DNA of 64,000 bases. It comes from an uncultured Bacteroidota bacterium (GTDB taxonomy: Bacteria > Bacteroidota > Bacteroidia > Chitinophagales > Chitinophagaceae). The notes beneath the pieces were generated by a model that was given only the letters and a program-made list of their open reading frames with translations, made no database searches and was not told the DNA's origin. Positions 45,193-54,486 of this stretch are shown piece after piece. The stretch covers positions 1 to 64,000 of the forward strand of contig CAISPO010000071.1 in the NCBI GenBank assembly GCA_903887415.1, in the 5' to 3' direction. How positions within the stretch are numbered: the first letter of the stretch is position 1; each line of letters begins with the position of its first letter. Both the position numbers and the translations under genes were made by a program.

Positions 45193-45271
45193 TTAATGAG
45201 CAGATTTGTAAATGTGAAAATATGAAAATTGCCCTTAGAACTCCAACTCTTTAACCTTTTAACCTGTTAAC

Positions 45272-45961
45272 CTACACCAGCCCTTCATCGCTCATACTCA
45301 GGAAGTCATTGCCGGCAATGATGATGTGGTCCCGCAGCTTTATATCCATGATCTCTGCTGCCTCACGCAGTTTCAAGGTCATTGACTTATCTGCATCGCT
45401 CGGTTTTTTACTGCCAGATGGGTGGTTGTGGGCAATGATGATCTGGTTCGAATTATACAGCAGGCAGTTTTTCAGTATCATGCGGATGTCCACCACAGTA
45501 GCGGTCATGCCGCCACTGCTCAGGTATTCGTGCTTTATGAGCCTGCTGGCCTGGTTGAGGTACATCACACAAAACATTTCATGGTTCAGGTCTTGTAAAA
45601 GGGGCATGAAAAAACGGGCTGCATCTTTGCTGTTATTAATGGCTGCGCGGTCCGGCCCTTCGCTTAACTGGCGCCGGCGGCCCAGCTCCATTGCCGCGCA
45701 TATGGTTATGGCCCTCGCCTCCCCTATTCCTTTTATCTTTTGCAGTTCCGGTACGCTCAGCCTGCCTGCCTCGCGCAGGTTGTTGTGTGCCAGCTCCAAC
45801 ACCTCTTTCGCCAGGTCCAACGCAGATTTTTCCCTGGTTCCACTAGATATAAGTATGGCCAGCAACTCAGCATCAGTAAGCGCAGCAGCGCCCCGCTGCT
45901 GCATCTTCTCCCGCGGCCGGTCGTCTTCCACCCAGTTCTTTATACTTTTTGATTCATTCAT
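45272..45961 (-). CDS. radC: RadC-family (JAMM/MPN) protein
   Basis: 229 residues. The N-terminal UPF0758 segment (about 1-60, RPREKMQQRGAAALTDAELL) and the helix-hairpin-helix (LQKIKGIGEARAITI) precede the JAMM motif HNHPSGSKKPSDAD, with the metal-binding His and Asp. The name RadC is historical and a DNA-repair role is not proven. It is likely a single-gene unit. Confidence 0.93.
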   Translation of the reverse strand: MNESKSIKNWVEDDRPREKMQQRGAAALTDAELLAILISSGTREKSALDLAKEVLELAHNNLREAGRLSVPELQKIKGIGEARAITICAAMELGRRRQLSEGPDRAAINNSKDAARFFMPLLQDLNHEMFCVMYLNQASRLIKHEYLSSGGMTATVVDIRMILKNCLLYNSNQIIIAHNHPSGSKKPSDADKSMTLKLREAAEIMDIKLRDHIIIAGNDFLSMSDEGLV

Positions 45962-46045
45962 CAGGATTTGAAAATACAGATAATTATGGCTTCGCGAAAA
46001 AGTTCGCGATAAAAATTATCAATCAGCACTTATCGTTTATAACTT

Positions 46046-46075
46046 TTTGATTTCGGGATAACCCCCGTACCTTCG
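46046..46075 (+). promoter_or_regulatory. possible bshC promoter
   Basis: TTTG (46046-46049), 18 bases, TACCTTCG (46068-46075), a one-base variant of TAnnTTTG. It is 19 bases before the GTG start. Confidence 0.5.
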
Positions 46076-46094
46076 CTGTTCAAAATAATTATCT

Positions 46095-47690
46095 GTGGAT
46101 AATGTTTTTACGCATGTACCCTACGAAGAAACCGGGTACTTCTCCAAGTTGGTAACTGACTATATCAGTGATGATCCCGGTATAAAATCTTTTTACAACT
46201 TTCCGCCTACTGCCGAGGGGCTTACAGAAGCCATCAGTGAACGCTCTAAATATCCTGTTGACCGGAAAGCGCTTGTAACTGCGCTCACCAAACAATATGA
46301 ACAGCTACCTAAACACCCCAAAGCAGCGGCGAACATACTGGGGCTGCTTAATGAAAATACGTTTACCGTCTGCACGGCCCATCAACCAAACCTCCTTACC
46401 GGATACCTGTATTTTGTGCATAAAATACTACATGCTATAAAACTTGCGGAAGAGCTGAGCACCTTGCATCCCGGTAAATACTTTGTTCCGGTTTACTACA
46501 TGGGCAGCGAAGACAATGACCTTGAAGAACTGGGGACTTTTAAATTTCGCGGCGAAAAGTATGTGTGGGACGGCGGCGGACAAACAGGGGCTGTAGGCCG
46601 TATGGATACTGCCAGCCTGAAACTATTGCTAAATAGGTTGTTCAAGACCTTCGGACCGCCGGGCGCTGATTGCGAGGAATTGCAAGGCATTATTACAAGA
46701 GCTTACCTGGAACATAAGACTGTGGGCTCGGCTACTCAATATCTCGTGAATGAACTGTTTGGCAGGTATGGGCTGGTGGTTATCGACCCGGATGATGCCA
46801 TGCTAAAGGCCGTGTTCATACCGGTAATGGAAGATGAATTGCTGCACCAGACAGCAAACCCCATCATCACAAAGCAGATAGATGCGTTGGGGGGCCGTTA
46901 TAAAATACAGGCACATCCCCGCGAAATAAATTTGTTTTACCTGGCAGACCATATCCGCGAGCGGATAGTGAAAGATGGCGATAAATGGACCGTACTTAAT
47001 ACCGATATGCATTTCACAGAGCCGGAGATACGGAGCGAACTGAAACAACACCCGGAGCGGTTCAGTCCGAATGTGATGCTGCGTGGCCTGTTCCAGGAAA
47101 CTATTTTGCCAAATGTTGCGTTTATAGGCGGCGGGGCCGAGGTGGCTTACTGGCTGCAACTGAATTCGCTGTTCCGCCATTACAACGTGTTCTACCCTTC
47201 CATTTTCCTTCGCCAGTCTGTATTATGGATAACCGAAGCTGCTACGAAAATGAGGAAACAAGCAGAGCTAAGCATCCCGGCAATTTTCAAGCCGGCAACA
47301 GAACTGGAGCGGGATTATGTGGCAAGACACAGTGGCGCCGAATGGCAAACCCGGAACGAGACGGCCGCGATAGAGGACATTTTCAGCAGCCTGAAACAAA
47401 AAGCAACTGCAATAGACCCTACCCTGGGACCAGCAGCAGCTGCTGCCCTGACAAAGATGGCCAGCCAGCTAACGGGGCTAGAGAAAAAGATGCTACGGGC
47501 TGAAAAAAAGAAACTGCAAATTGAGATGGCCCGGATCGAAAAGGTGAAAAACATCCTTTTCCCGGCCAGCAGCCTGCAGGAAAGGGTAGAAAATTTTATG
47601 GAGTATTATTTACAATATGGCGCTACTTTTTTTGATACGATAAAGGATGGTATCAAACCTTTAACATTACAGTTTCTGATTATTGAGTAA
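46095..47690 (+). CDS. bshC: bacillithiol biosynthesis cysteine-adding enzyme BshC
   Basis: 531 residues, as expected. The start is GTG at 46095; the frame has a TAA nine bases before, and no ATG lies near the N-terminus. The family signature runs from HVPYEETGYFSKLVTDYIS through TVCTAHQPNLLTGYLYFVHK and VPVYYMGSEDNDLEELGTF to the helical C-terminus (EKKMLRAEKKKLQIEMARIE). BshC joins cysteine to glucosaminyl-malate in the cytoplasm, the last step of bacillithiol synthesis. The gene after it begins 11 bases downstream. Confidence 0.95.
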   Translation: MDNVFTHVPYEETGYFSKLVTDYISDDPGIKSFYNFPPTAEGLTEAISERSKYPVDRKALVTALTKQYEQLPKHPKAAANILGLLNENTFTVCTAHQPNLLTGYLYFVHKILHAIKLAEELSTLHPGKYFVPVYYMGSEDNDLEELGTFKFRGEKYVWDGGGQTGAVGRMDTASLKLLLNRLFKTFGPPGADCEELQGIITRAYLEHKTVGSATQYLVNELFGRYGLVVIDPDDAMLKAVFIPVMEDELLHQTANPIITKQIDALGGRYKIQAHPREINLFYLADHIRERIVKDGDKWTVLNTDMHFTEPEIRSELKQHPERFSPNVMLRGLFQETILPNVAFIGGGAEVAYWLQLNSLFRHYNVFYPSIFLRQSVLWITEAATKMRKQAELSIPAIFKPATELERDYVARHSGAEWQTRNETAAIEDIFSSLKQKATAIDPTLGPAAAAALTKMASQLTGLEKKMLRAEKKKLQIEMARIEKVKNILFPASSLQERVENFMEYYLQYGATFFDTIKDGIKPLTLQFLIIE

Positions 47691-47701
47691 TTTTCGCCAT
47701 A

Positions 47702-48667
47702 ATGAAACCCGTAATCATAAAGCGCCACCCGCTGAAATTTTATTTCTTTATCTTTTTTCTTGCGCTTTTTTGCTGCGCACTAGGGGCACTTATCCTTTGG
47801 GCGGGGCTTAGATCGGCTGAAAGAAGAGAGAGCGGAGCCTTTACCATGTCGGCGTTCAGCCTGTTCTTTATTGTGCTTGGCTTATTCTCACTTTATAAGT
47901 ATTACCGCAATGCACCGATCGCGAAAGCCGACCAGTACCAGATCACGTTCAACGATACCGAGGCGTATGTGTGGGCGGACCTTGAAAAGGCAACGCTTAC
48001 CGGCAAGCAGCCGTTCAAGTACCTATTTTCTTACCAGATGGAAGGAATGATGCTCCTTTTCAAAAACGGGAAGGTGAAATACCTATTCGATGATTTTTAT
48101 GTGAACCTTGGCGAAATGAAATCTTTCATCCAGCAGGTAGTGATCGAAAAAAATGGCACGTTTGATTATGCAGCGGAAACTGTAAATAAAAAAGAGACAA
48201 TACCGGAGACTTTTGCTGTATATAAAAGCAACCAGCTTACCAGCTTAAGAGGGGCTATGCTTTGGGGGCTATATGCGGTCATCATCATCATGTTCGTATT
48301 GAGGCCGGGATACCTGGATCATATAAACGTACCTAAATTCGTTTTGTTCTTTGGCCTATTTTGCTTTGGGTGGTTCTATCTTCATTCGCTGCTTATGAAT
48401 TACTTCCTGGCATCTGAGCATTACCTCGAGGTAAAAAACCACAACCTCTTCTGGAGAAAAAGGCTATACCTGCTTGAAGACATCAAAGAGGTAGCGGTGG
48501 AAACACAGGGCAAAATGCCAAACAGCCTGCGGATCATTACTAAAGATTTCAGGAGTACCGTGTTCCCCGCTGGTACGCTGAATGACCGCAACTGGCGCGC
48601 GCTTAAAGAAAAGCTGGAAAGCAAGAGGATACCTGTGCGGATCGATAGCCCGTTTCTATCGATATAG
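47702..48667 (+). CDS. membrane protein of unknown function
   Basis: 321 residues with four likely membrane helices: two near the start (FYFFIFFLALFCCALGALIL and FSLFFIVLGLFSLYKYYR) and two in the middle (GAMLWGLYAVIIIMFVL and FVLFFGLFCFGWFYL). The intervening parts look like PH-type beta domains (YQITFNDTEAYVWADLEKA). No family name is recognised. It follows bshC by 11 bases, but a functional link is not evident. Confidence 0.7.
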   Translation: MKPVIIKRHPLKFYFFIFFLALFCCALGALILWAGLRSAERRESGAFTMSAFSLFFIVLGLFSLYKYYRNAPIAKADQYQITFNDTEAYVWADLEKATLTGKQPFKYLFSYQMEGMMLLFKNGKVKYLFDDFYVNLGEMKSFIQQVVIEKNGTFDYAAETVNKKETIPETFAVYKSNQLTSLRGAMLWGLYAVIIIMFVLRPGYLDHINVPKFVLFFGLFCFGWFYLHSLLMNYFLASEHYLEVKNHNLFWRKRLYLLEDIKEVAVETQGKMPNSLRIITKDFRSTVFPAGTLNDRNWRALKEKLESKRIPVRIDSPFLSI

Positions 48668-48673
48668 CGCGGG

Positions 48674-50122
48674 TTATTCCATCAGATCGGGATACGTCAT
48701 CACTTTATATGCAGAAGATGTGTCTATAGCAGTGTAACGGCTGTTGATGTTTACAATAGCCTGCTTTTCCGATGATTCAAGCAGCGTATCTTTAGATGCT
48801 GTGCAAAAAACTTTTATAGTCGTGCTGTCAAGAAAAATGAATGTTCGCTGCGGCTGTTCGCCTTTTAGTGCCGAAAGGAAAATGCTTTCTACGGGCGCAC
48901 CCCAATTATAGATCAGCGTACTGTCTATGCCCGGTGGTAAAGGAGTGGTAATGATGACCTTTGTAAGGTTCTTTTGTTTCATCTTTTCATTCATTTTATC
49001 CATCAACACTATCCTGGCAGTAAAAGGCGGTGCGGCCATAATGATGAATATCAGGCGAAACAGGTAAACAAGCACAAGTATGGCTAATGCAGGCTTCGGT
49101 TTCATTTTCGGCAGCACATAATAGACAAACGGCGCGGAGCAAATAATGACGAGCGGCATGTACTCGCTTTCCATGAAGCTCCTTAGTGTAAAATCCCAGT
49201 AGGTGACACACATCAGGAATAAATAGCCCCCGGCAAATAATACGGTCCAAGCAAATAACAGGTATTTTTTGTCTGCCAGCAGCACGGTAAGCCCTGCCAG
49301 GAACAAGCCCGAAAAGAGCAAGTAACGAGTAATACAGCCTTTGATGAAAAAATGGAATTGCGGCGACGAAAAGATATTTTTTAAGCGGTGAATGTCAAAG
49401 CTCGTCAGTATTTCTATCTTGCTGCTGTCGTAGCCGTGATGCATGCCCTGGTAAAATTTTATAAAAGAGAGCGCAGTTAATACTATTGAGAAAAGTATTA
49501 CCTGCATTTTTGTAAAAGGCAGATCGTCATTACCAATAACATTAAAGAACCACAGATATATGGCAGCCAGCATCACGAGCGGATGCGTCCAGATGGCCAG
49601 GAAGAACAGCCCGGAGAACAATGATAGCCGCACCAGCAAATGCCAATTTCGTACTGTAGCAGACCAACAAACGGCAAAAGCAAGTAGCAGCCACGCTATG
49701 CCCTGATGCACTTCGTTGTTGGGCCAGTAAAAGGTATCACTTACAAAAAGAGTAAGATACAGCCCCAGCAATATTGCAAGCCCGTAATTTCTGTACTGGT
49801 AAACAAGCAACAGCCCCACTGCCAGATAAAACAGATAGAACCCTGCTGAATAAGCTATCATTAACCCTTTAAGCGGTAAATGCAAACGCACTCCCAGCCA
49901 CGGAAAAAACTGTGAAATAAATGAGCCGTACCTATGCTCTTCTATATGCAGGTTACCGTCATTAATGATCCGGAACAACATATGGGGCGCATCAATATAA
50001 AGCATCCGCTCTTTGAAAAATACTATGGCCATCACCAGCAATGCCAGTATGACGAGCGGCGTTACCCGGGCAGCCAGTTTCAGTGAGCGGTTTTCTCCAG
50101 GGATTTTATCGTTGCGGGGCAT
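48674..50122 (-). CDS. polytopic membrane protein of unknown function
   Basis: 482 residues with about ten to twelve membrane helices (for example LVILALLVMAIVFFKERMLY, GLLLVYQYRNYGLAILLGLY, LAILVLVYLFRLIFIIM), and a soluble C-terminal tail. An EEHRYGSF loop after the first helix and a helix-rich core resemble glycosyltransferase-like GT-C proteins, but no catalytic acidic motif is clear, so only a membrane protein is claimed. It converges on the gene before it and runs away from the beta-barrel pair. Confidence 0.7.
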   Translation of the reverse strand: MPRNDKIPGENRSLKLAARVTPLVILALLVMAIVFFKERMLYIDAPHMLFRIINDGNLHIEEHRYGSFISQFFPWLGVRLHLPLKGLMIAYSAGFYLFYLAVGLLLVYQYRNYGLAILLGLYLTLFVSDTFYWPNNEVHQGIAWLLLAFAVCWSATVRNWHLLVRLSLFSGLFFLAIWTHPLVMLAAIYLWFFNVIGNDDLPFTKMQVILFSIVLTALSFIKFYQGMHHGYDSSKIEILTSFDIHRLKNIFSSPQFHFFIKGCITRYLLFSGLFLAGLTVLLADKKYLLFAWTVLFAGGYLFLMCVTYWDFTLRSFMESEYMPLVIICSAPFVYYVLPKMKPKPALAILVLVYLFRLIFIIMAAPPFTARIVLMDKMNEKMKQKNLTKVIITTPLPPGIDSTLIYNWGAPVESIFLSALKGEQPQRTFIFLDSTTIKVFCTASKDTLLESSEKQAIVNINSRYTAIDTSSAYKVMTYPDLME

Positions 50123-50193
50123 TGTGTAAATATAAAAAGTTAATCGCGCATTGGCGATTTCGCAGGAGCTGCGAAATTTATCCTATCAAAACC

Positions 50194-50224
50194 TTTGTAT
50201 CCTATACATTTACCAGTAAATTTG
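50194..50224 (+). promoter_or_regulatory. promoter of the beta-barrel gene at 50274
   Basis: TTTG (50194-50197), 19 bases, then TAAATTTG (50217-50224): an exact match in both boxes and in spacing to the Bacteroidota consensus. It is 49 bases before the start. Confidence 0.72.
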
Positions 50225-50273
50225 TAACCGTTGCATTGCTTAACTTGAGGCAATGTGTAAGTAAGAAAAAACC

Positions 50274-51098
50274 ATGGGCCGGATACCTTTTTTAGCGATA
50301 CTGTTGTGTTTCCTGTTATTTTCTGCCGCAGCCAGCGCGCAGGAACGCGGCGATGGCAGTGCTGAAGGCGGAAAAAGGGAAAAAAGAGTGGTACATGACA
50401 AGAATAAGGATAAGTACAGCGACAAAAGCCGTGAGGAAAGGAAGCGTGAAAGGCGTGAGAACAGGCGCAAGTTCAAACTTACCTGGAACACCCCGGAGAA
50501 AACCGATGCGGTGTCTTACAAGCCTTCTCCCCATGGCGAGACCGACCTGGGTGCAAAGCTGGGCTTTAATTTCCAGGAAATAGTAAAGTCCCCGTTCTCC
50601 CCTTCGTTCAATCCAGGTGTAGTGGCAGGTGGTTATTTCAGGAGGTTTTGGGGAAGGTCGGGGATCCGGGCTGAGCTGCTGGTAAATACCGCCAGCTATA
50701 CTTCGCAGAATCCTGCCGCCTATTATGTACAGCATACAACGAGTACCGATACCGTAACCAAAAGCGCTTTTAAAACCGCTTATCTTTCCATCCCGGCGAT
50801 GTTTGAGCAGCGTTGCTCACAGAAGGTTTACCTGCTCTTCGGCCCGCAATATTCGCTCCTTGTCTCATCATCGGATAAGAACGGTGAATTCACTAAAATC
50901 TACAGCAAAAACAATGTGTTCTTTAAATCAGAGTTCTCACTGGTTGCGGGCTTTGAAGTGCAGCTTCCTCACGCCATCAGGATCGGTGCGCGGTATATAA
51001 AGGGCCTTACTGATGTGAACAACAACGTGTATCCTAAAGCCTATGAAGCCTGGACAATAAACGCGATACAGGTTGCTTTTTCGTACCGGTTTTATTGA
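50274..51098 (+). CDS. beta-barrel porin-like protein with basic N-terminal insert
   Basis: 274 residues with a signal peptide (MGRIPFLAILLCFLLFSAAA, cleaved near ASAQ). A strikingly charged Arg/Lys/Glu segment (about 24-68, KDKYSDKSREERKRERRE) precedes the barrel domain (LGAKLGFNFQEIVKSPFSPS, VAGFEVQLPHAIRIGARYIK) ending in FSYRFY. The barrel resembles PorT-type outer-membrane proteins and its downstream neighbour. The function is unknown. Confidence 0.72.
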   Translation: MGRIPFLAILLCFLLFSAAASAQERGDGSAEGGKREKRVVHDKNKDKYSDKSREERKRERRENRRKFKLTWNTPEKTDAVSYKPSPHGETDLGAKLGFNFQEIVKSPFSPSFNPGVVAGGYFRRFWGRSGIRAELLVNTASYTSQNPAAYYVQHTTSTDTVTKSAFKTAYLSIPAMFEQRCSQKVYLLFGPQYSLLVSSSDKNGEFTKIYSKNNVFFKSEFSLVAGFEVQLPHAIRIGARYIKGLTDVNNNVYPKAYEAWTINAIQVAFSYRFY

Positions 51099-51126
51099 TT
51101 AGGCATAATTTTTGTTATTAAATTTG
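51095..51126 (+). promoter_or_regulatory. possible promoter of the gene at 51146
   Basis: TTG (51095-51097), 21 bases, TAAATTTG (51119-51126), an exact second box, 19 bases before the start. Confidence 0.5.
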
Positions 51127-51145
51127 CTTAAAAAAACACACTCAT

Positions 51146-51775
51146 ATGAAACGAATATTTTTGCTAACCACATTATCATTGTTTCTTTTTGCCACCCATT
51201 CCGAAGCCCAGATACCAGTAGTATCTAAGGTTACAAAAGCATTACCGAAAGTGGACCTCGGCCTTAAGGTGGGTGCAAATTTTCAAGAACTGAGCGGAAA
51301 TTTGTCATCGCAATATCGTGGAGGCGTTGTTGGCGGACTCTTTGTTGGACTACACAAAAACAGGATGGGTGTGCAGGTGGAAGGGTTGGTTAAAACCGTC
51401 GATTACCAAGTAAAGGTTCCGATGGTTACTATGCCTCCGTTCGCCACATACACCAGCGTGTCTGTAAATGCGATTTCACTTGAAGTGCCTGTGCTGTTTG
51501 AATACAAGATATTCTGGCACATCTGGGCACAGGCGGGGCCCGAATTTTCGTCAATAATTACTGCTAAAAATGGCAGCACAGATTATAAAAACAATTTCGA
51601 CTCGCATGACTTCGGCGCAGTCATCGGACTTGAGGCACATCTACCAATGAAACTGAACATTGGCGCGAGGTACATTTATGGCCTTACCAATATCAATAAT
51701 GAATCTGTATCCGGTGTGGCAGGGTCTATGAAAAACCGCACAGCGCAGATCTATGTTGGTTTTAGGTTTATTTAA
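51146..51775 (+). CDS. beta-barrel porin-like protein, paralogue of the previous gene
   Basis: 209 residues with a signal peptide (MKRIFLLTTLSLFLFATHSEA) and barrel strands VDLGLKVGANFQELSG, GVVGGLFVGLHKNRMGVQVE, LNIGARYIYGLTNINN and a terminal IYVGFRFI. The opening LGLKVGANFQEL closely follows LGAKLGFNFQEI of the 50274 protein, which points to gene duplication. It has its own promoter and terminator. The function is unknown. Confidence 0.75.
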   Translation: MKRIFLLTTLSLFLFATHSEAQIPVVSKVTKALPKVDLGLKVGANFQELSGNLSSQYRGGVVGGLFVGLHKNRMGVQVEGLVKTVDYQVKVPMVTMPPFATYTSVSVNAISLEVPVLFEYKIFWHIWAQAGPEFSSIITAKNGSTDYKNNFDSHDFGAVIGLEAHLPMKLNIGARYIYGLTNINNESVSGVAGSMKNRTAQIYVGFRFI

Positions 51776-51800
51776 ATAATAATTCACTTAAAGAAATTAA

Positions 51801-51829
51801 AATAGCCCACGTACAGCGGGCTATTTTTG
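51801..51829 (+). terminator. terminator after the beta-barrel pair
   Basis: Stem AATAGCCC (51801-51808) and GGGCTATT (51818-51825), followed by a T-rich run. Confidence 0.85.
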
Positions 51830-52082
51830 TTTCTTAGTATTGGCGACAATAACAGAAGCGAGGACTATTCGCCCGCATTAGCTCCAGATTATTTGTTTTA
51901 GAACTGTGCGGCAATAACCGGAGGCGTAAAAAGGTGGTTAGGGCAACCATACTTTTTTGATCCACCGCAGGAAGATAAAAATAAAGTAATTAAGACTAAC
52001 CCCATGGCCAGTGGCAACAGCATACGCCGTTTGTTTGAAAATAGCTGCATACGTTATGATTATGAATAGTAAAAAGCTCGTT
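51830..52082. other. intergenic region
   Basis: About 250 bases between the terminator and the mpl promoter box, with no gene or clear motif. Confidence 0.5.
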
Positions 52083-52090
52083 TAACTTTG
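52083..52090 (+). promoter_or_regulatory. likely -7 box of the mpl promoter
   Basis: TAACTTTG, an exact TAnnTTTG box, 19 bases before the start codon. No good TTTG was found at the proper distance upstream. Confidence 0.45.
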
Positions 52091-52109
52091 TACGAAGATA
52101 CGAAAAAAT

Positions 52110-53495
52110 ATGAAACACATACATTTTATAGCCATTGGCGGAGCTATTATGCACCAGTTGGCTTTAGCGCTTCAAAGGCAGGGGTATTTGGTTACCGGCA
52201 GCGATGATGAGATCACAGACCCAGCCAAAAGCAACCTTAAAGCTGCCGGCTTGCTACCAGAACAATTTGGGTGGTTTCCGGAGAAGATAGAGACCTCCCC
52301 GCGGCCCGATGCCATCGTCCTTGGTATGCACGCTAAGGCCGATAACCCGGAATTACTGGCAGCGAAAAATGCGGGGATCCCTGTTTATTCGTTCCCGCAG
52401 TATGTATATGAGGTGAGCAAAGATAAAAAAAGGGTTGTAGTGGCCGGCAGCCATGGCAAAACAACGATAACCTCCATGATCATGCATATCCTGAAACACC
52501 AGGGTATCAATTTCGACTACCTGGTAGGCGCGCGTGTGGCAGGTTTTGAGCAATCGGTGCAGCTAACCGATGCCCCACTCATCATACTGGAAGGAGATGA
52601 GTACCCGGCATCTGTAGAAGAAAAACGGCCAAAAATATTTTTCTACCATCCGCACATCAGTGTGTTGAGTGGTATAGCCTGGGACCATATTAATGTGTTC
52701 CCTACCTATGAAATATACTTTAAGCAGTTTGAGCAATACCTCCAGGGGCTGGATAGCGGTGTAAAGGTGTTTTATAACAGCGAGGACAGCGAGGTAAAAA
52801 GAGTAATAGCAGGCAACAGTGAAAAACTGGCGGCGCTACCCTACCAAACACCACCATTCCATTATGAAGATGGGTTCCCGGTCATGGACACCCATAACGG
52901 CCCTGTGAAGGTTTCTGTGTTCGGCCGGCACAACCTGCTGAATATGCAGGCAGCCATAGACGTGTGTATGGAGCTGGGAGTAGCTGAAAAGGATTGCTAT
53001 ACGGCTATTGCCTCTTTTACCGGCGCAGCCCGCAGGCTGGAAAAAGTGAAAGAAGAAGAGGGCTTGCTGGTTTACCGCGACTTTGCCCATGCGCCAAGCA
53101 AACTAAAAGCGACCCTTACCGCGGTGCGTGAAGCCTATCCCGGCCATCACCTCGTAGCCTGTTTTGAGCTGCATACTTTTAGCAGCCTCAATGAGCAGTT
53201 CCTATCGGAATACGCACACAGCATGGATGCTGCCGATGATGCAATTGTATATTTCAGCCACCATGCATTGGGGATGAAAGGCCTGCCGCCGCTTGACCCG
53301 GAAACTGTGAGAAAATATTTTGCGCGAAATGACGTTAATGTGATTGATGAACGGCAAAAACTGGAAGAAACCGTGAAGAAACTGATTGCCAGCCAACAAA
53401 AACCTACCTATCCTGCGGGAAAACCCGTCTTTTTATTACTGATGAGCTCAGGAACTTTCGATGGAATTGATTGGAATACTGTAAGTTCGCATTAA
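52110..53495 (+). CDS. mpl: Mpl-type peptidoglycan peptide ligase (Mur ligase family)
   Basis: 461 residues. It begins MKHIHFIAIGGAIMHQLALA (nucleotide-fold N-terminus), with the ATP loop VVAGSHGKTTITSMIMH near 112-128 and LEGDEYPASVEEKRPK. The Mur-ligase C-terminal domain has RDFAHAPSKLKATLTAVREA. It resembles MurC and Mpl; Mpl joins a cell-wall tripeptide directly to UDP-N-acetylmuramate during recycling. MurC is the other possibility, but the IGGAIMHQLA start and the lack of mur neighbours favour Mpl. Confidence 0.88.
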   Translation: MKHIHFIAIGGAIMHQLALALQRQGYLVTGSDDEITDPAKSNLKAAGLLPEQFGWFPEKIETSPRPDAIVLGMHAKADNPELLAAKNAGIPVYSFPQYVYEVSKDKKRVVVAGSHGKTTITSMIMHILKHQGINFDYLVGARVAGFEQSVQLTDAPLIILEGDEYPASVEEKRPKIFFYHPHISVLSGIAWDHINVFPTYEIYFKQFEQYLQGLDSGVKVFYNSEDSEVKRVIAGNSEKLAALPYQTPPFHYEDGFPVMDTHNGPVKVSVFGRHNLLNMQAAIDVCMELGVAEKDCYTAIASFTGAARRLEKVKEEEGLLVYRDFAHAPSKLKATLTAVREAYPGHHLVACFELHTFSSLNEQFLSEYAHSMDAADDAIVYFSHHALGMKGLPPLDPETVRKYFARNDVNVIDERQKLEETVKKLIASQQKPTYPAGKPVFLLLMSSGTFDGIDWNTVSSH

Positions 53496-53499
53496 GTTG

Positions 53500-53615
53500 T
53501 GGAATTAGGAATTGGGGATTTGTAATGGGGATTGTTTTGTAAAACTAAAAATCGTTTTAACAACAATACACCGCCAATAACAATCCAAATTCCCAACTCC
53601 AAATTACCAATTCCA
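53500..53615. repeat. GGAATT inverted-repeat element, copy 2
   Basis: The left arm begins GGAATTAGGAATTGGGGATT and the right arm ends ACTCCAAATTACCAATTCC. The two arms pair over about 38 bases with some mismatches around a centre near 53557. It starts four bases after the mpl stop and fills most of the gap to the exonuclease gene. Confidence 0.8.
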
Positions 53616-53627
53616 TAAAAATAAAAA

Positions 53628-54413
53628 ATGCCCAAACTTACTTTAAAAAGGCCCATCGTTTTTTTCGACCTGGAGACTACTGGCACTGACAACGCCAAGG
53701 ACCGCATAGTGGAACTTGCATTTGTAAAACTGTCGCCGGACGGCAAGCGCGAAAAATACACGAAACGCATTAACCCAGGTATCCCTATTCCGCCAGAGGT
53801 GACACTTATTCATGGCATATCCGACGAAGACGTAAAGAACTGCCCCTCGTTCAAACAGATCGCTACCACATTGTATGACTGGATGAGGGGGTGCGACCTG
53901 GGCGGATATAACTCCAGTAAGTTTGACCTGCCGCTGCTGGCAGAGGAATTTTTGCGGGCGGGGATAAACGTAGATTTTACCGAGCGGCATATGGTGGATG
54001 TGCAGCAGATATTTTTCAAGATGGAAGCGCGGACGCTAAGCGCCGCATATAACTTTTACTGCAACAAAACGCTGGAAAACGCGCATAGCGCCGAGGCAGA
54101 TATACTGGCGACAATGGATGTACTGGAAGCCCAACTGGATCGGTATCCTGATATTGGCAGCGATGTCCCTACCCTGCACCAGTTTACCCATACCGATGAA
54201 TATGTGGACTATGCCCGCCGCATTATTATGAAAGACGGACAACCGGTATTCAATTTCGGAAAGCACAAAGGCCGCAAGGTGGAAGATATTTTCAACAGCG
54301 AACCGCAATATTATGACTGGATGATGCAAGCCGATTTCGCTTTACATACGAAACAAAAAATATCTGAGATATTGAATAGGATGAAGCTGAAAAAAGCCGG
54401 CCTGAAGAGTTGA
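53628..54413 (+). CDS. DnaQ-like 3'-5' exonuclease
   Basis: 261 residues. The first acidic motif is FFDLETTGTD (residues 10-19). GGYNSSKFDLPLLAEEF near 91-107 and SAEADILATMDVLEAQL near 149-165 are the second and third motifs of the DEDD fold. The C-terminal region (about 195-261, FNFGKHKGRKVEDI) is a module seen after such nucleases. It may proofread or process DNA ends. The GGAATT element separates it from mpl. Confidence 0.9.
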   Translation: MPKLTLKRPIVFFDLETTGTDNAKDRIVELAFVKLSPDGKREKYTKRINPGIPIPPEVTLIHGISDEDVKNCPSFKQIATTLYDWMRGCDLGGYNSSKFDLPLLAEEFLRAGINVDFTERHMVDVQQIFFKMEARTLSAAYNFYCNKTLENAHSAEADILATMDVLEAQLDRYPDIGSDVPTLHQFTHTDEYVDYARRIIMKDGQPVFNFGKHKGRKVEDIFNSEPQYYDWMMQADFALHTKQKISEILNRMKLKKAGLKS

Positions 54414-54486
54414 TACCAAGTTTTTCAAATAATTCACATTAATTCATCACATTATCGTTATTTTGCCGCCTAATTTTTTCGCCTGA

